DNA of 41,646 nt from Symbiotaphrina buchneri (taxonomy: Eukaryota; Ascomycota; Symbiotaphrinales; Symbiotaphrinaceae), in assembly GCA_001599915.1 (NCBI GenBank), contig BCIG01000042.1, positions 1 to 41,646 on the forward strand. The letters run 5' to 3'. Below the pieces are notes generated by a model. It saw nothing but the letters and a program-made list of their open reading frames with translations. It was not told the DNA's origin and searched no databases. Below are positions 11,782 through 23,104 of the stretch, piece after piece (position 1 is the first letter of the stretch; each line of letters opens with the position of its first letter). The translations under genes were made by a program, and so were the position numbers.

Positions 11782-12874
11782 GGTTTGTTCTCTTGTTTTG
11801 TTTCGTTTTTCTGGAGACCGGTGGGTGTTATATTGGAAGGCATAGAGGGCATCTACGCCATATAGGCTAGCCATATCATCGATGGCCATGGGGTATATAG
11901 AAAATGATAGAGTTTAGAGGGTGTAGGATAGATTACAAGTGAAGTAAAGAGAGCTATTGATCAATATCTTGAGATCCACGATTCATGATTCGTGATTCAC
12001 TGATTCATGATCCACGATCCACGATTCACGATTCACTGATCCATGATCCACGGTTCACGATTCATGATTCACGATTCATCCACGATTCATGGTTCACCAT
12101 GTACAGACAATCAAGCATAAGCGGAAATCTCATCAAATCACTCTAACTTTTGCACCGAAGCCGCAAAGCCTAGCCCTGAGCACATGTCTACCTTAGACAA
12201 AAAACAACCCTCTCCTGCCATTTTCAGTACACTCTGATCCCATTGGGTGGGCGTCGAGAACGCTCCTCTTCCCTGCCTTATGCTTATCTCCGCGCTCTCT
12301 CGGCACCATTATCCCGACATCCCGGGGCCCCTTTCAAACAACCCTCACCAAACTCAAAAAACCATAGCATCTCTATCACCCCCAACCACGCGCACATCGA
12401 ATTCAACAAGGATCAGCGTTCCCGACTGGGATACCACTCCTGGCATGACCGACCGGAGACCACCCCGGTGTTTCGCCTGCCTATGTCGCTTTGTGCCGCG
12501 CCCAAGCGTGGTGGTAGATATGCGGGGTAATCTGATTCTGCGAATCCGGGGCGCCTAATGCCCCGGCATGCTTTGCCGCTTTTCTCCAAACTGGAGCGAG
12601 GGGCCGATCACCGCGCGAGCGACCCCCGGGTTCCCTGATGCGGTGCTCCGGCTGCCACAACGGCCTGCGGCCGTGAGCATGTGGTGTGAGTGCGGGCGCC
12701 GGCGCAAAACCCCGCGTCACTGGGGTTGGATGTTGCAGGGGGACGGTGGTATATAATATCTGGGGTTTACGACTCGTGCGTGTTACTACTGCGTAACGAA
12801 TCTTTGGGAAAAGGGTTCCCCTTTTTCGTTTGTATTTTCTTTGTGAAGAACATTATTGTAGAAATTACTTCAAG
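11782..12874. other. Long intergenic region without a gene
   Basis: About 1.1 kb between the Zn2Cys6 regulator and the MFS transporter. Apart from the tandem repeat at 11973-12098 it holds a pyrimidine-rich stretch near 12240-12400, a GC-rich stretch near 12540-12740, and a TATA-like GGTATATAATATC near 12748. These fit a promoter for the transporter at 12875. Open frames at 12243-12558 have no recognisable character. Confidence 0.5.
11973..12098. repeat. Degenerate short tandem repeat (GATTCAC/GATTCAT-type)
   Basis: About 126 bp made of near-repeats of a 7-8 bp unit such as GATTCAC, GATTCAT, GATCCAC and TGATTCA, with some higher-order repetition. It lies about 190 bp after the Zn2Cys6 stop and is probably a minisatellite-like low-complexity tract. 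No spacer structure like that of CRISPR is present. Confidence 0.85.
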
Positions 12875-15174
12875 ATGCCTCTTTACGGGAAGAACATGGT
12901 TATCGCGTAAGAAATCCTTCTACATCGATATGCGTCCTCTCGTATCATCGTACTGATCCTTGGCCGGGAACCAGCATCTCCCTCGTCGCAGGGCTTGGTA
13001 TTGTCTTTGAGGGCTATGACCAAGGTGTCATGTCCGGCGTCAACATCAGTCCTTCATACATCGTACGCCATCCTATCCCTAAACCTTTGTCTCCAGTCGA
13101 TCCTAACCCTCCAGCAGGACCTGATGAAATTTGGCGACGGCGCCACAGGCACCATCACAGACGCCAACAAACAAGGCGGCCTGGTCGCCATCTACTACCT
13201 GGGCACTCTCCTAGGCGCACTACTGTGCGTCCCCCCCTCTCCAACCCTCCACCCTGGGATCCCCTCCCGGTGCCTCACCCTCCCAATGAACCAGCCAACT
13301 GACCTCCTCCAGGGGCGGCGCGCTCTCCGACCGCATCGGGCGGAACTACTCCGTTATCTTCGGGGGGTTCTGGGGCCTGCTCGGGTCGTCGCTGCAAGTG
13401 GCCGCCATGAACGCACCGTGGATGCTGTGCGCGCGCATTATCGCGGGCGTCGGCACGGGTATCATCAGCGCTGTTATTCCCGTCTGGAGCTCGGAGCTGG
13501 TGGCGCATGATGCGCGCGGTATGGTCATTGCGTTTGAGATGGTGGTTAATTATATTGGCATTTCGAGTGCTTGTGAGTCTGACCTTGCTGTGGACCTTGC
13601 CGTGTAGCTTTGTGTGAGGGGGGAGTGAGTGTTTGGGTGCATGGATGCTGATGTGCGGGTTTTAGATTGGCTCGAGTATGTCCTGGCGTTTATCCACGGT
13701 GGGCATACGCAGGTTCGATGGCGCTGTGAGTATGCTTCCCGCTTGAGCCCGGAAACCCAACGCTGACTCGAGAGATAGTCCCTCTGGGCTTCCAGATGAT
13801 GTACGCCCTTCTACCCTTCCCCTTCCCTGTCCGGCAAAGACTGATAATCATCACAGCCCCCTCCTCCTGCTCATGATCATGATGTTCTTCATGCCGGAGA
13901 GCCCTCGCTTCGACATCGCCCATGGCAAGCAAGAGCGCGGCAAGAAGACGCTGGCCATCTTCCGCGCCGAAGGCAACGTCGACCACCCCGAGGTCATCGC
14001 CGAGTATGAAGAGATCTGCGCCGCCATCGGTATTCACCACCCCCCAGTTCTCGACGCTCGTATAGGTTTGATATGCTGACCAACTGACTCTCTAGAACTC
14101 GAGTCCAAGTTCCCTGCTAGAGGCTTCTTCCATATGATCACCGGCTACAAGAGCGGCGAGCTACATCTCGGGCGCCGGACATTCCTCGCGGCATTCATGC
14201 AAATCATGCAAGCCTGGTCCGTCCCCTCACGGGCTGCGCGAACCTAGTCGCCATGGTATCGTGCATCCTCGCGATCCTGACCATCGACCGCTTCGGGCGG
14301 CGCAAGGTGCTCATCGTCGGCGGCATTGGGCAGAGCCTGGCTATGTGGTTGCTGGGTGCGCTAACGAAGGTTGGTGCGGATCAGCATTCCGCGAGTATTG
14401 GGGCCGCCGCGGGCAGTTTTGTGTTTATCTATAATTTCATCTTTGCTAGTACGTGGTTGAGCGTGCCGTGGGTTTGTAAGTGCGCCCCTGTTCTTGTGCG
14501 TGCAGGGAAAGAGGTTAACTGGTGCAACAGATCCGACGGAGATCTTCCCGCTGGCAATTAGAGCCAAGGGCAACGCATTCGGAATAGTGGGTACGTATAT
14601 TCCTCATCCTTCCCCACCCCTTTTGTCTCCTACGAATAGCCCAACTGACCCTTCTCAACCTCCCCAGGCTGGAGTCTCGGCTGCGGTTCCGTCTCCCTCG
14701 CCGCACCGAAGATGTTCCAAAGCATGGGCCCGAGCACATTCTACGTACACGCCGTCTTCAACATTTTCGCCATTGCATTTGTGTACTGCCTCTGTCCTGA
14801 GACGAGCTGCCGGACGCTGGAAGAGGTGCGTTCAAATCCCCACCAAGGCCTCCTACCCCAAAAACCCATTACCCCCGTCCCCTTTCATCTCAGACTACAG
14901 ACATGCAGAGAGACCGAATGAGACGCTCTGATGAGGTCTGTGCAGGTGCTAACAGGGCGTGCAGATCGATCTACTCTTCGCCAGCAAGTCGCCATGGGTC
15001 TGGGACACGGAGAAGAGGTTCCAGGAGCTGAAGGCGGAGCATTCGGAGCTGGTGCACGGCGTGGATCATCACCGTCGTGAGCAGAGTGCGATGTTGGAGC
15101 GTGGACCGGCGGAGAAAACGGCGGGAGAGGGACAGTTGAAGGAGGTGGAGACGGTGGAGGGCAGTGAAGGCTGA
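12875..15174 (+). pseudogene. MFS sugar-transporter-like gene with internal frame-disrupting loss
   Basis: Major facilitator of the sugar porter type. Exons by splice consensus: 12875-12906, 12975-13062, 13115-13224, 13313-13572, 13666-13725, 13779-13800, 13857-14029, 14096-14475, 14531-14590, 14668-14825, 14965-15174. Hallmarks are the N-terminal FEGYDQGVMSGV, GGALSDRIGRN after TM2, ARIIAGVGTG, the MPESPR loop, IDRFGRRK after TM8, and PTEIFPLAIRAKGNAF and CPETS at the end. In the eighth exon the frame running through FMQIMQAWS meets a stop at 14245-14247, while the downstream part (LTGCANLVAMVSCILAILTI) continues in another frame. The family normally has roughly 25 more residues here, covering TM7. 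No intron can repair this. It is either a disabled gene or an assembly error. The many small introns and the remaining motifs are intact. Confidence 0.75.
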
Positions 15175-15351
15175 GCTGGCGTATATACAATACTGGGAAG
15201 GATGTTTTGGGGAAGGTATGAATGTGGATATGGTGAAGGAGGTAAGAGGAAGGGGCTAGATGGTGGGAATAGTGAAGTCTGTATCTAGGAGGGTATTGGC
15301 AGGACATAAATAAGGAATCTATAGGCGTGACTCCTCTATCATACACGGATC

Positions 15352-16197
15352 TCACATCTTTCCGAGTAGTAACTGCCCGACCATGCTCTTCCCCGTGATC
15401 CAGGTCGTCCTCCACAAATTCCCCACATCCATCGTGCTCGTCAAGGTATCCAGAAAGCCAAACGGCAACATCGTCGGTATCCAGCCTATCAAAAAAACAC
15501 TCATCATCAGCACACCCTCCAAAACCCCAATACCCCCCAACCATGAAAGGGAACAGGAAACCACGTAAGAAAAACTCACCCTGCGCCAACTCCAACGCCC
15601 ACCCCTCCATCGTGTATTGGATACACTTCCCGCGCGGCAACCAATTCTGATCCCCGGGGCCATACACCGTCGCGGTCAGCTCGCCGGGGTAATAGCCCTT
15701 CTGCTCGCCGGACAGGATCGTGAAGTAGTCGTGCGCCAGGTGCACGCCCGAGTGGTCCTCGGTGCCCAGCGGCGTGCCGAAGATGATCACGTATTCTGTG
15801 ATGGAGGCGTGCAGCAGGATGAACGAGCCCATTGCGCCGCCGGCGTTGCTGGGGTGGTCTCAGTCTCTCGGAATGAGCGAGGGGAATGTAGATGGGGCGC
15901 TTTGTGGTGAGGGTTGTTGGGCCGGGTGGGAATGGGGGGGGGAAGAGGGTGGACGGACTTGAAGACCCATTGCGACGGGTCCGTGGAGAAGGGGGCTACG
16001 TGCTGCGGCCCGTATTCGGCGCGGAGATGCTTTGTGAGGTCGTACATCAGGGCGGTGACGTTGTCTGGATGCCGTGCGATGGCGGCCTGGGATAGGGATT
16101 GCAGCTTGGCGGGGTCGAAGATGTGGAATCGTGGAAGTTGGGAATCGAGGAGATAGAATGCTATGGGTAGCGCGAGAATAAATGGAAGCCAGCGCAT
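15352..16197 (-). CDS. erg2: C-8 sterol isomerase, Erg2/sigma-1-receptor family
   Basis: Erg2 moves the sterol double bond from C8 to C7 in ergosterol synthesis and sits in the ER membrane. Exons 16197-15959, 15848-15580, 15485-15352, with introns of 110 and 94 nt; 213 residues, near the usual fungal length. One N-terminal hydrophobic anchor ([14 protein letters not shown]) is followed by [17 protein letters not shown]. The family core then reads [20 protein letters not shown] across the first splice, followed by [22 protein letters not shown] and [10 protein letters not shown]. The end, [20 protein letters not shown], is typical. It diverges from the FAD monooxygenase at 16896. Fungi can carry more than one Erg2-like gene, so whether this is the main isomerase is not shown. 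Confidence 0.9.
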
Positions 16198-16895
16198 GGT
16201 GACAGATAGTCGGGCGATATAGCGGAATTATGCTTTTTGGGGAGGAGAGGGACGAAGGAAAGGAGAGGGGAGGGTAGAGTTTCATTATGATGGGTTTGCT
16301 GATGGTTATTTATGGCTGAGCTTTGGGACTTATGGGACTGTTGTTGACGGAGATCTTGGGTACGAAGAACGAAGTACGAGATGGGACCCTGCCAAGCTCA
16401 GTCTTCTAGATGAATATTTTGGACGGGCACCGCACAACTGGACAACTCATGTGAACCCGTGGAGATTTTGAAAAAACCATATATGTGTTGATGTCCATTC
16501 TTCGGTTCTTATAACCACGAGAGTATGCTGCCCCGAAATTGTCGTCCTTATAAGCTCCTTCTCCTCGGATGAACTCCTGTCGTCGAGCCGTATTGCCGTA
16601 TATCCGGGCCCTCGGTTCGGAATAAACGGGTTGGGCGAGGATTTCCTCCGCCCGGCAATCTCCACGGAGTCGTTCCCAGCACCTTGCACTTCTGATTGGA
16701 TCACGAACGACCAAACTTCCAATCTAAACCTGGATCCAGCAAAGCGCCTGGGCAGATGAACGGGGCCCCGCCTGTCCGCGCCCCTCGACGCCGAACCCTT
16801 AAAAGGCAATGACACCTCCACACTTCCTGCCCTTCTGATCTTCTACTGTGTTTGATCCGGTCAGTTGTCGTTCAATCGGTGCAGGACTCAGAGCT
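16198..16895. promoter_or_regulatory. Divergent promoter region, erg2-like / FAD monooxygenase
   Basis: About 700 bp between the divergent ATGs at 16197 and 16896. No coding signal was found on either strand. No specific regulator site can be assigned with confidence. Confidence 0.4.
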
Positions 16896-19030
16896 ATGCC
16901 CGTCTTCACAGAACACGAAGAAGCAAGTCGCGCCCGGCGCACGGAGCGGACACTTTCCCGGCCGCTGCCTTCATTGTCGTCGGCGGCAGCTCCGAGTTCA
17001 GAGGATGAATACGATGTCGTAGTCGTTGGGGTACGTTGATTAATTCCTAAACAAGCATCGCTATCTCTGACGTCTCGCACAGGCAGGTCCAGCGGGCCTC
17101 TTCCTCACCCTCCTCCTAGCGCGGTACGGTCTGAGCGACGCGTCGCTCCTTGCCATCGACGCCAAACCCTCGACGCTCAAATCCGGGCAAGCCGATGGCC
17201 TGCAGCCGCGCACATTAGAGGTACTGCAAGGCCTCGGCATCGCGGATGAGATCCTCCGGTATGGCTGCCATATGTACCAAGTAGCATTCTGGAACCACGA
17301 AAGCCCGGACGACGAGTCCAATGGCCAGAGCGCCAAGTCTACCGGAAAAGGAATCCGCCAGCAGCGGATTATTCCAGACGTGGCGGTACCGGCGAGGTTC
17401 ATGCACGAAGTGACGATCCACCAGGGACGGATTGAGCGAATCTTCGAAGAGGATCTGCTGCGGTATTCGAAGCGGGGCGTGTTACGCTCGTCGCGGTTCC
17501 AGAAGTTCACGATGCATGAGAAGACCAATCCAGAAAGACCTATCGTCGTTGAGTTCGAGACCGAGGAAGACCAGCCAGATGGCAGCACTAAGACCGTGCA
17601 GCGGACTGTGCGAACGAAGTTCCTAGTCGGTGGCGACGGGGCTCATAGCCAAGTGCGGCGGTGCATGGGCTACGAGCTGCGGGGCGAGAACAAAGACCAC
17701 ATCTGGGGCGTCATGGACCTCGTCGTCGACACCGACTTCCCGGATATCCGGCGGCGGTGCGCGATCCACTCCGAGTCCGGCTCCATCATGGTCATCCCGC
17801 GCGAGCAAATCCAGAGTGGCGAGTACCTGACGCGACTGTACGTGCAGGTGGACGGCTCGCTGCTGGGCGCTGAGCTGGATGCACGTCATGAGGCAGCCAC
17901 GGCGGCGGATGCGAAAGAGGGCGCGAAGAGTAAGCGCAAGCAGGTCAGTCTGGAGATGATACTGCAGCAGGCGAAGCGCGTGATGCACCCGTATACCATT
18001 GAGAGCCGGTATGGTGATAAGGTGGATTGGTGGGCCGCGTATCAGATCGGACAGCGGTTGACGGATCATTTCACGCTTAAAGACTCGGCTGGTCTTGAAA
18101 GGGTTTTTATCGTCGGCGATGGTAAGCAATCACGGCCTGCCTCCTCCTCCAGACCTCAAACTAACAATCATAGCATGCCACACGCACTCCCCCAAAGCCG
18201 GCCAAGGCATGAACGTGAGCATGATGGACTCCCTCAACCTCTCCTGGAAACTCGCACACACCCTGCTCCACCTGACTCCCTCCCTGCCCTCTCCCGTCCT
18301 CAGCACCTTCGAAACCGAGCGCCACCGCGTCGCGCAACAGCTCATCGACTTCGACGCCACCTTCTCCGCCATGTTCAGCGGCAAAACCGGCAAGAACTTC
18401 CATGAGGCCTTCCTGGTGGGCTCCGGCTTCACGAGCGGCACCGGGCTCGAATACGCTCCCTCCGTCGCCGTCGCCGCCCCACCTTCTGCGCTCGAGCTGC
18501 AGGACCCGAAGGACCCCCAGAAACCGTATACGGTGCTGAGGGCTGGCAGACGCCTGCTGAATGTTACCGTGCAGCGCTTCGCGGATGGAAGCAAGCGCGA
18601 GATTCACGACGAACTCCCCCTCTGCGGACGGTATTACCTGCTCATCTTACTTCCCTCCTCGCTGGCCAGCTCTCCAGAGCCCGTTAACGACACGCTATCG
18701 TCCCTCTTCAGCCTGCTTGCGCAGTTCCCGGCCGATATCATCCTCAGCGCAATGTTCATTCCGCCGCAGACAATCGCTGACGCGGCGCAGCGAGGGTCAC
18801 CGGTCGCGTGGACGGGGTTTCCGAAGGAGGTTAAGCAGCATGTCGAGATGACGTTTTACATTGATGAGTTTGGGCAGGCGTATGACCGGTGGGGCGTGCA
18901 GGAGGACAAGGGCGCGCTGGCGCTGGTTAGGCCCGATGGCGTGGTGGGGTTGAGGGCGGAGTTTGAGAAGAGTGAGGCCGGGCTGGGTGCGGTGGAGAGG
19001 TTTTTGGAGGGGGTGCTGAAAAGGGTGTAA
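16896..19030 (+). CDS. FAD-dependent aromatic monooxygenase, phenol 2-monooxygenase-like
   Basis: Group A flavoprotein hydroxylase, expected to use NAD(P)H and O2 to hydroxylate a phenolic ring. Exons 16896-17030, 17083-18121, 18174-19030, with two 52-nt introns; 676 residues, the length of phenol hydroxylases. The first splice joins DVVVVG to AGPAGLFLTLLL, forming the dinucleotide-binding GxGxxG. QADGLQPRTLEVLQGLG follows. FLVGGDGAHSQVRRCMG is the DG motif. The second splice completes [20 protein letters not shown], the GD motif that contacts FAD ribityl. The last 200 residues fit the thioredoxin-like C-terminal domain of phenol hydroxylase. All FAD motifs are intact. Substrate unknown. Confidence 0.93.
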
Positions 19031-19421
19031 ATGTATGTGCAGATGAGGGACGTGTATGGGGTGCGCTTGTTGTGGGATGGTTGTATATTTGCGATTAAAG
19101 GGTCTATACTATGTATTTACCACAGTTGTTGGAATTGAAAGAGCTATATGATTATTTGCCGAGCCCCTATTTAGAGCATTATATATATCATTTATATTAT
19201 AGACCGAGGATGCGTTTGAGGGGATGGTAGACGTCCGTGGCGATGGCTGTGCCGCCATGAGGACGAAGTTCCTCTTCTGGTATGCCGGCCCCTCTACACG
19301 TCTGCAGTATCTCCGCAAGAACGGCGGTGTGCCTGCGGTGAAAGTTCTCTGTGGTGCTGCTAAGTTGCGATCAACACGAAACCGGCTCTTGGAGATCGGA
19401 TGATTGTCGGTGAAGCTGTAG
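19031..19421. other. Intergenic, 3' of the FAD monooxygenase
   Basis: Contains the monooxygenase 3' UTR and AT-rich sequence around 19120-19200. No coding signal was seen. Confidence 0.45.
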
Positions 19422-20012
19422 TCATCGTACTGTTCTTACGGTGGTAGTCGAGATTGACTCTGAAGAACTCTTCTCGCTGAGATACTTCGGCAGCTTCCTC
19501 CAGTTCAATTTGCTCCATCTCACGCCGGAGCCGGGCTTTCCTAGCTTCACGTTCCGAGAGTCCAGAGTTGTCGTGTAATGTGGCGCAGTTGGCGTAGCGG
19601 TGGTGACGGGTTGACTATCCACTGCGACAGGAGGACGGGAGGCCGAGGCATGTGCAGTGTCAGGGACTGCTTGACGGGCGGTGGGCGGCTGGGCCCTAGC
19701 TTTCTGACCAGAGTTGGTTCCTTTGGGAGCAAGGACAGTCGTCTGAGCGGGCCGAGCAGGAGCAGGTTGGCGTGGGGGTGCACGAGATATCTCTGCCCAT
19801 GAACTGGCGAGCAAATGCCGCTTGAAGACGTGCGATTCTAGGTCCAGCCTGAGGTTGCTACATGCTCCTAGCATTGAGTTCTCTGTTACAGATGTCTTCT
19901 TCCGCAAGGTAGTGGAAGACGTCATCAAGTGCAAACACTCCTGGAGCTTCATCACTAGGTTCATATGAGGGAAGTATCGTTCGAAGTTTGAAGATACTCT
20001 ACCAGATCCCAG
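19422..20012 (-). other. Open frame rich in Pro/Ala/Thr downstream of the CCCH-like orphan, same frame
   Basis: The frame is open from just after the stop of the gene at 20013 down to a stop at 19422 and is in the same phase as that gene's last exon. It begins with an ordinary-looking stretch (SSNFERYFPHMNLVMKLQEC) and continues with a low-complexity tail rich in P, A and T. It could be a C-terminal extension reached by an unseen splice, a separate short gene from the ATG at 19964, or chance. No family was recognised. Confidence 0.35.
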
Positions 20013-20924
20013 TCATGGACCAAAGGCTGCATAGGCGGCCTGCTCGTTGTGTTCCGGTTCCACCTCCAATGCATCCAGGTAACGTCCGTGCTCAGCCCCC
20101 GACTGGTAACACTGGTGTAGGGCCTCATTCATCTCGCCTATCCAGATTCTCTCATCCCATTTTTTCTGTCGGATCATCGCATAATCGTGGCCGAAGGGAC
20201 GATCCTGTTTGTCGCAGACTCCCTTGGTCAATATGTCGAAGCAAGAGGCTCTTATGTGGATGATGTTCGGATCTTCGGCATGGTGAAATTCGCTTTTCTG
20301 ATCTTTGACTGGTGTTTGCATGGGGGCTTTGTAAGTAAAATGGGAGATGTGTTTTTTTTTCCCGTCGTCCGTCCATCGTAACTTAATCGTCGTGATTTTC
20401 GCAGGGCGGGCACTTTGTGTTTGTATACAGTAGAACCGTTTCGTAGGATTCGAAAGGCCCTTGGCGCTCTGCAAGCCTACGACAAGCTGTGTGACCCATC
20501 ATAACGGCCATGCGTACCTGTCGTGCCATCGCCGCGGTCAGCCCCGATTGCTCGGCTTCTCGGAGGACTTTATCTTCCTCATCCGTAACCTTGTGACCAG
20601 CGATGACCCTTTTGGACTTGATCTCCTTGTGAGCTGGCTGCAACCCTGCGCATAAGCGCCCCAGAACTTCCCGCTGCCACTTAGAAAGCTCGTCGGGGTT
20701 TCGGACGTCGTAACCATTGTGCTATCTCGTGGCCTTATGTCCTTGAATGGCAGGAGAAGCTTGCCTCTGGCACTTACTGCGCCGGTCTCGAGCTTGTTTT
20801 TGATGCTCACGATCTGCTGGGATACGCCGTTTTGCACGTCGACGAAGTGAGCAAATGAACTCGGTCTCATCATCTTCCCGGTGTCGCTCTTCAGCAACAT
20901 GCCTTTGCTCGCCGTGTCCCTCAT
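20013..20924 (-). CDS. Orphan protein with a CCCH-like segment, three exons
   Basis: Not assigned to a named family. Exons 20924-20778, 20721-20518 and 20468-20013, with introns of 56 nt (donor GTAAGTG) and 49 nt (donor GTACGC); 268 residues, in frame through both junctions. The N-terminal part contains SFAHFVDVQNGVSQQIVSIK. The middle is a charged helical segment (KWQREVLGRLCAGLQPAHKE). The C-terminal part holds SCFDILTKGVCDKQDRPFGH (residues 192-211), which has the spacing of a CCCH zinc finger except that the third cysteine is missing. This could be RNA-binding, but that is inference. The ATG at 20924 is the first in frame; the frame is open a little further up to a possible acceptor near 20982, so an extra 5' exon is possible. 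Confidence 0.55.
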
Positions 20925-23004
20925 GTAGTTAGTGAGAGAGGGACGGTTGCGTCGTCGACGACCAGGTAACTATCTTGACCGAACAACCCGCGCCTTTAAT
21001 GAACGCTGAGAACAACAACCGTCAGACGACAAGAACTCTGCTGACGAGCCTCGCAAGAAGTGTCTACAGTTGATCGAGCTTGGAAGAGAGTGAGGATACC
21101 GAATGCGTGGGCACCAGTCCCTTGTAAAGACCCGAGTGGTGGACCCATACAGGGTTAGGATAGTTCGGCTTTGAGGCGGTTGATCTCCACCTTATCGTCA
21201 CCATGAACACTCGTCCGTCTCTGCGCGTTAATCTAGGGTTTGATCGTGATGCCATCCTTTTGGTAGTCATCAAGTGGGGCCTTGAACGCCAGCCGGAACG
21301 AGCGATTTGGGCAAGAAGGTTCTCGGTGAGGACATTCACAACGAGAGCCGAGATGAAAGTATCTCCTTGTTGAGGTGCTTGGACATCAAGGAGCCACCCT
21401 TGAATCCCTTCAACCCTCTACACTTGGGGCCATTCCTGAGTTCGAATTTTCTACCTTCAACGGTCCTGGTCAGATGGAGATAAGATCCTTTCCGTAAGTC
21501 GACCGTTTGTGCGAGCACATCGCCTCGGTGGTCACCAGGACGGGGTGGATAAGCAATGATGTCCGTTTGCTTGACAGCATTGTCGGCAGGATCCAAATCA
21601 ACTTGATCTGGTATTTAATCCGAAGTGAATCCGAATGTAGGAGGAGTGGGGCCAGAGACGGGAGCAGAGCCAGAAACAGAAGCCGTCAGGGCGTCAGCAG
21701 GGACCATAGAGTTGTTGGGAAGCCAGATCTTAGCCCGTATCCTCAACTTCATCTTCGAGAGTTCGATGTGACACCCTTTCTGGGTCTCGCCCTCAAGCTG
21801 CTTGACAACTGCCGCATCGTTGAGTGCCTTGAGACGGTTCTCTTGACTTATGAAACACCATCAAACACGGACTTCCGATGACTTGCGCTGGTGTTGTCTC
21901 GGGATCTCTGAGATTAACTTTCGGATTCAATTCACGGTCCTTGCCAGCTTCCTCCAGCCAATTTTTTCGTGCTGTACGAGGTTATATAATGGTCACCTCG
22001 CGGAGGCTGATCGTTTGAAGCATCTGTAAGGCCATAATCATGTTGGTGTGTATATGGTTGAAGCGCTTCAAACATCTCACCGCCGACACAGTAGGACCCA
22101 TTGTCACAATCGGAGAGGTCTAAAATGACCTTGTCAAGGTTTGGATATCGCCTCCCGAAGTCCAGCTCCTTCTCCAGCTGGACACTGTTCCAGGATTTGA
22201 GTCGGAAGACGAAGTGTGGTACGTCGAGAGCGTAACTGTCATACCTCTGTAGAAGGAGAGGTTGCCGCTTCTTGGACTCGACTGCGTTTGGAAATTGGAT
22301 TGGACAAAACAAGATGAACGTGTCGACAGGCTCTTCCGTAACAGCGGGTGCTCCGATACTCAACGCATACTGTACCATCTTTTGTGAAGAGCAAACCTTC
22401 CTTCCAGTCCTTTTCACGTTGTTCAGCCAGCTCGAACTCATCATTATAGGTCAGACTGGAAACAACACCGGAGGTACCTATACCACCCGTACAATCCGTG
22501 CTGCAATGACGCCTGCGTAAATGCAATACCGTCCGATGTCCGTGTGAAGGCCGTGTGAGCTGCATTCATCCAACAGCCGTTTCAACTTCGCCGGTAATTG
22601 AAAGAAAAGTTGAATTTTGGCCCCATAGGGGCTGCGAAGGGTCCAGCAGGCCGCTCTTCACGTCCTCCCCGCTATGGTCACCTGGCATCTCAAGCAGGCC
22701 GGGAATGGAGGCGGCAGCACGACTGAGGCGAAACAGATGCATTGGCCGCAATCCATGGCCCTGTGCGGCCACTTCCTCTCTTACGCTTTTGCACACCCCC
22801 TTCCAATGGGACTTCCACACGGCCGCGACCCCACCTCGTCCGAAGGCCACGGCGTGATTATAGGCTGCATGCATGGCAGCGGAAGACGGATCTCACCAAG
22901 GAACCGCGACTGGGCGGATCCTTAGAGCGTCTGCCGCATCTGTGGCCTCAATCCGGTCTTTGGCCAAATACTTCCATTGGATAGCTTCATGATAGATGGA
23001 GGAG
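20925..23004 (-). pseudogene. Unassigned coding traces, frames repeatedly interrupted
   Basis: About 2 kb with protein-like stretches only on the minus strand, in changing frames. The clearest are at 22874-22566, 22565-22239, 22444-21932 (170 codons, including SWNSVQLEKELDFGRRYPNL) and 21596-21336. A cysteine-rich stretch near 22780-22670 has paired CxxC motifs. Another stretch near 22600-22490 reads LPAKLKRLLDECSSHGLHTD. Canonical introns explain some but not all of the frame changes, so this is more likely one or more decayed genes than a live one. I do not recognise the family and cannot say whether it came from a host gene or a mobile element. Confidence 0.4.
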
Positions 23005-23104
23005 CAAAAAAGAAGCTTCTTTTTCTCCAGAAATGTTAAAATAATCTTGAAAAAGCAAAAGCAAAATCTGTCTGCAACGTTCTGCCGTTCCGCCAAGCAT
23101 GCCC

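Noticed and set aside
11973-12098. Regular short repeats suggesting a CRISPR array
   Set aside because: Units are 7-8 bp, contiguous and degenerate, with no spacers, in a eukaryotic genome.
14221-14247. GT..AG segment that might be an intron repairing the MFS gene
   Set aside because: It is only 27 nt, too short, and its removal leaves the wrong frame downstream.
1-19030. Secondary-metabolite gene cluster (ABC exporter, Zn2Cys6, MFS, FAD monooxygenase)
   Set aside because: No backbone enzyme is present, and housekeeping genes such as the Erg2-like isomerase and an amino acid permease are interleaved.
20187-20381. Plus-strand frame containing YVDD, reminiscent of a reverse transcriptase
   Set aside because: It lies antisense to a well-spliced exon and has no other reverse-transcriptase motif around it.
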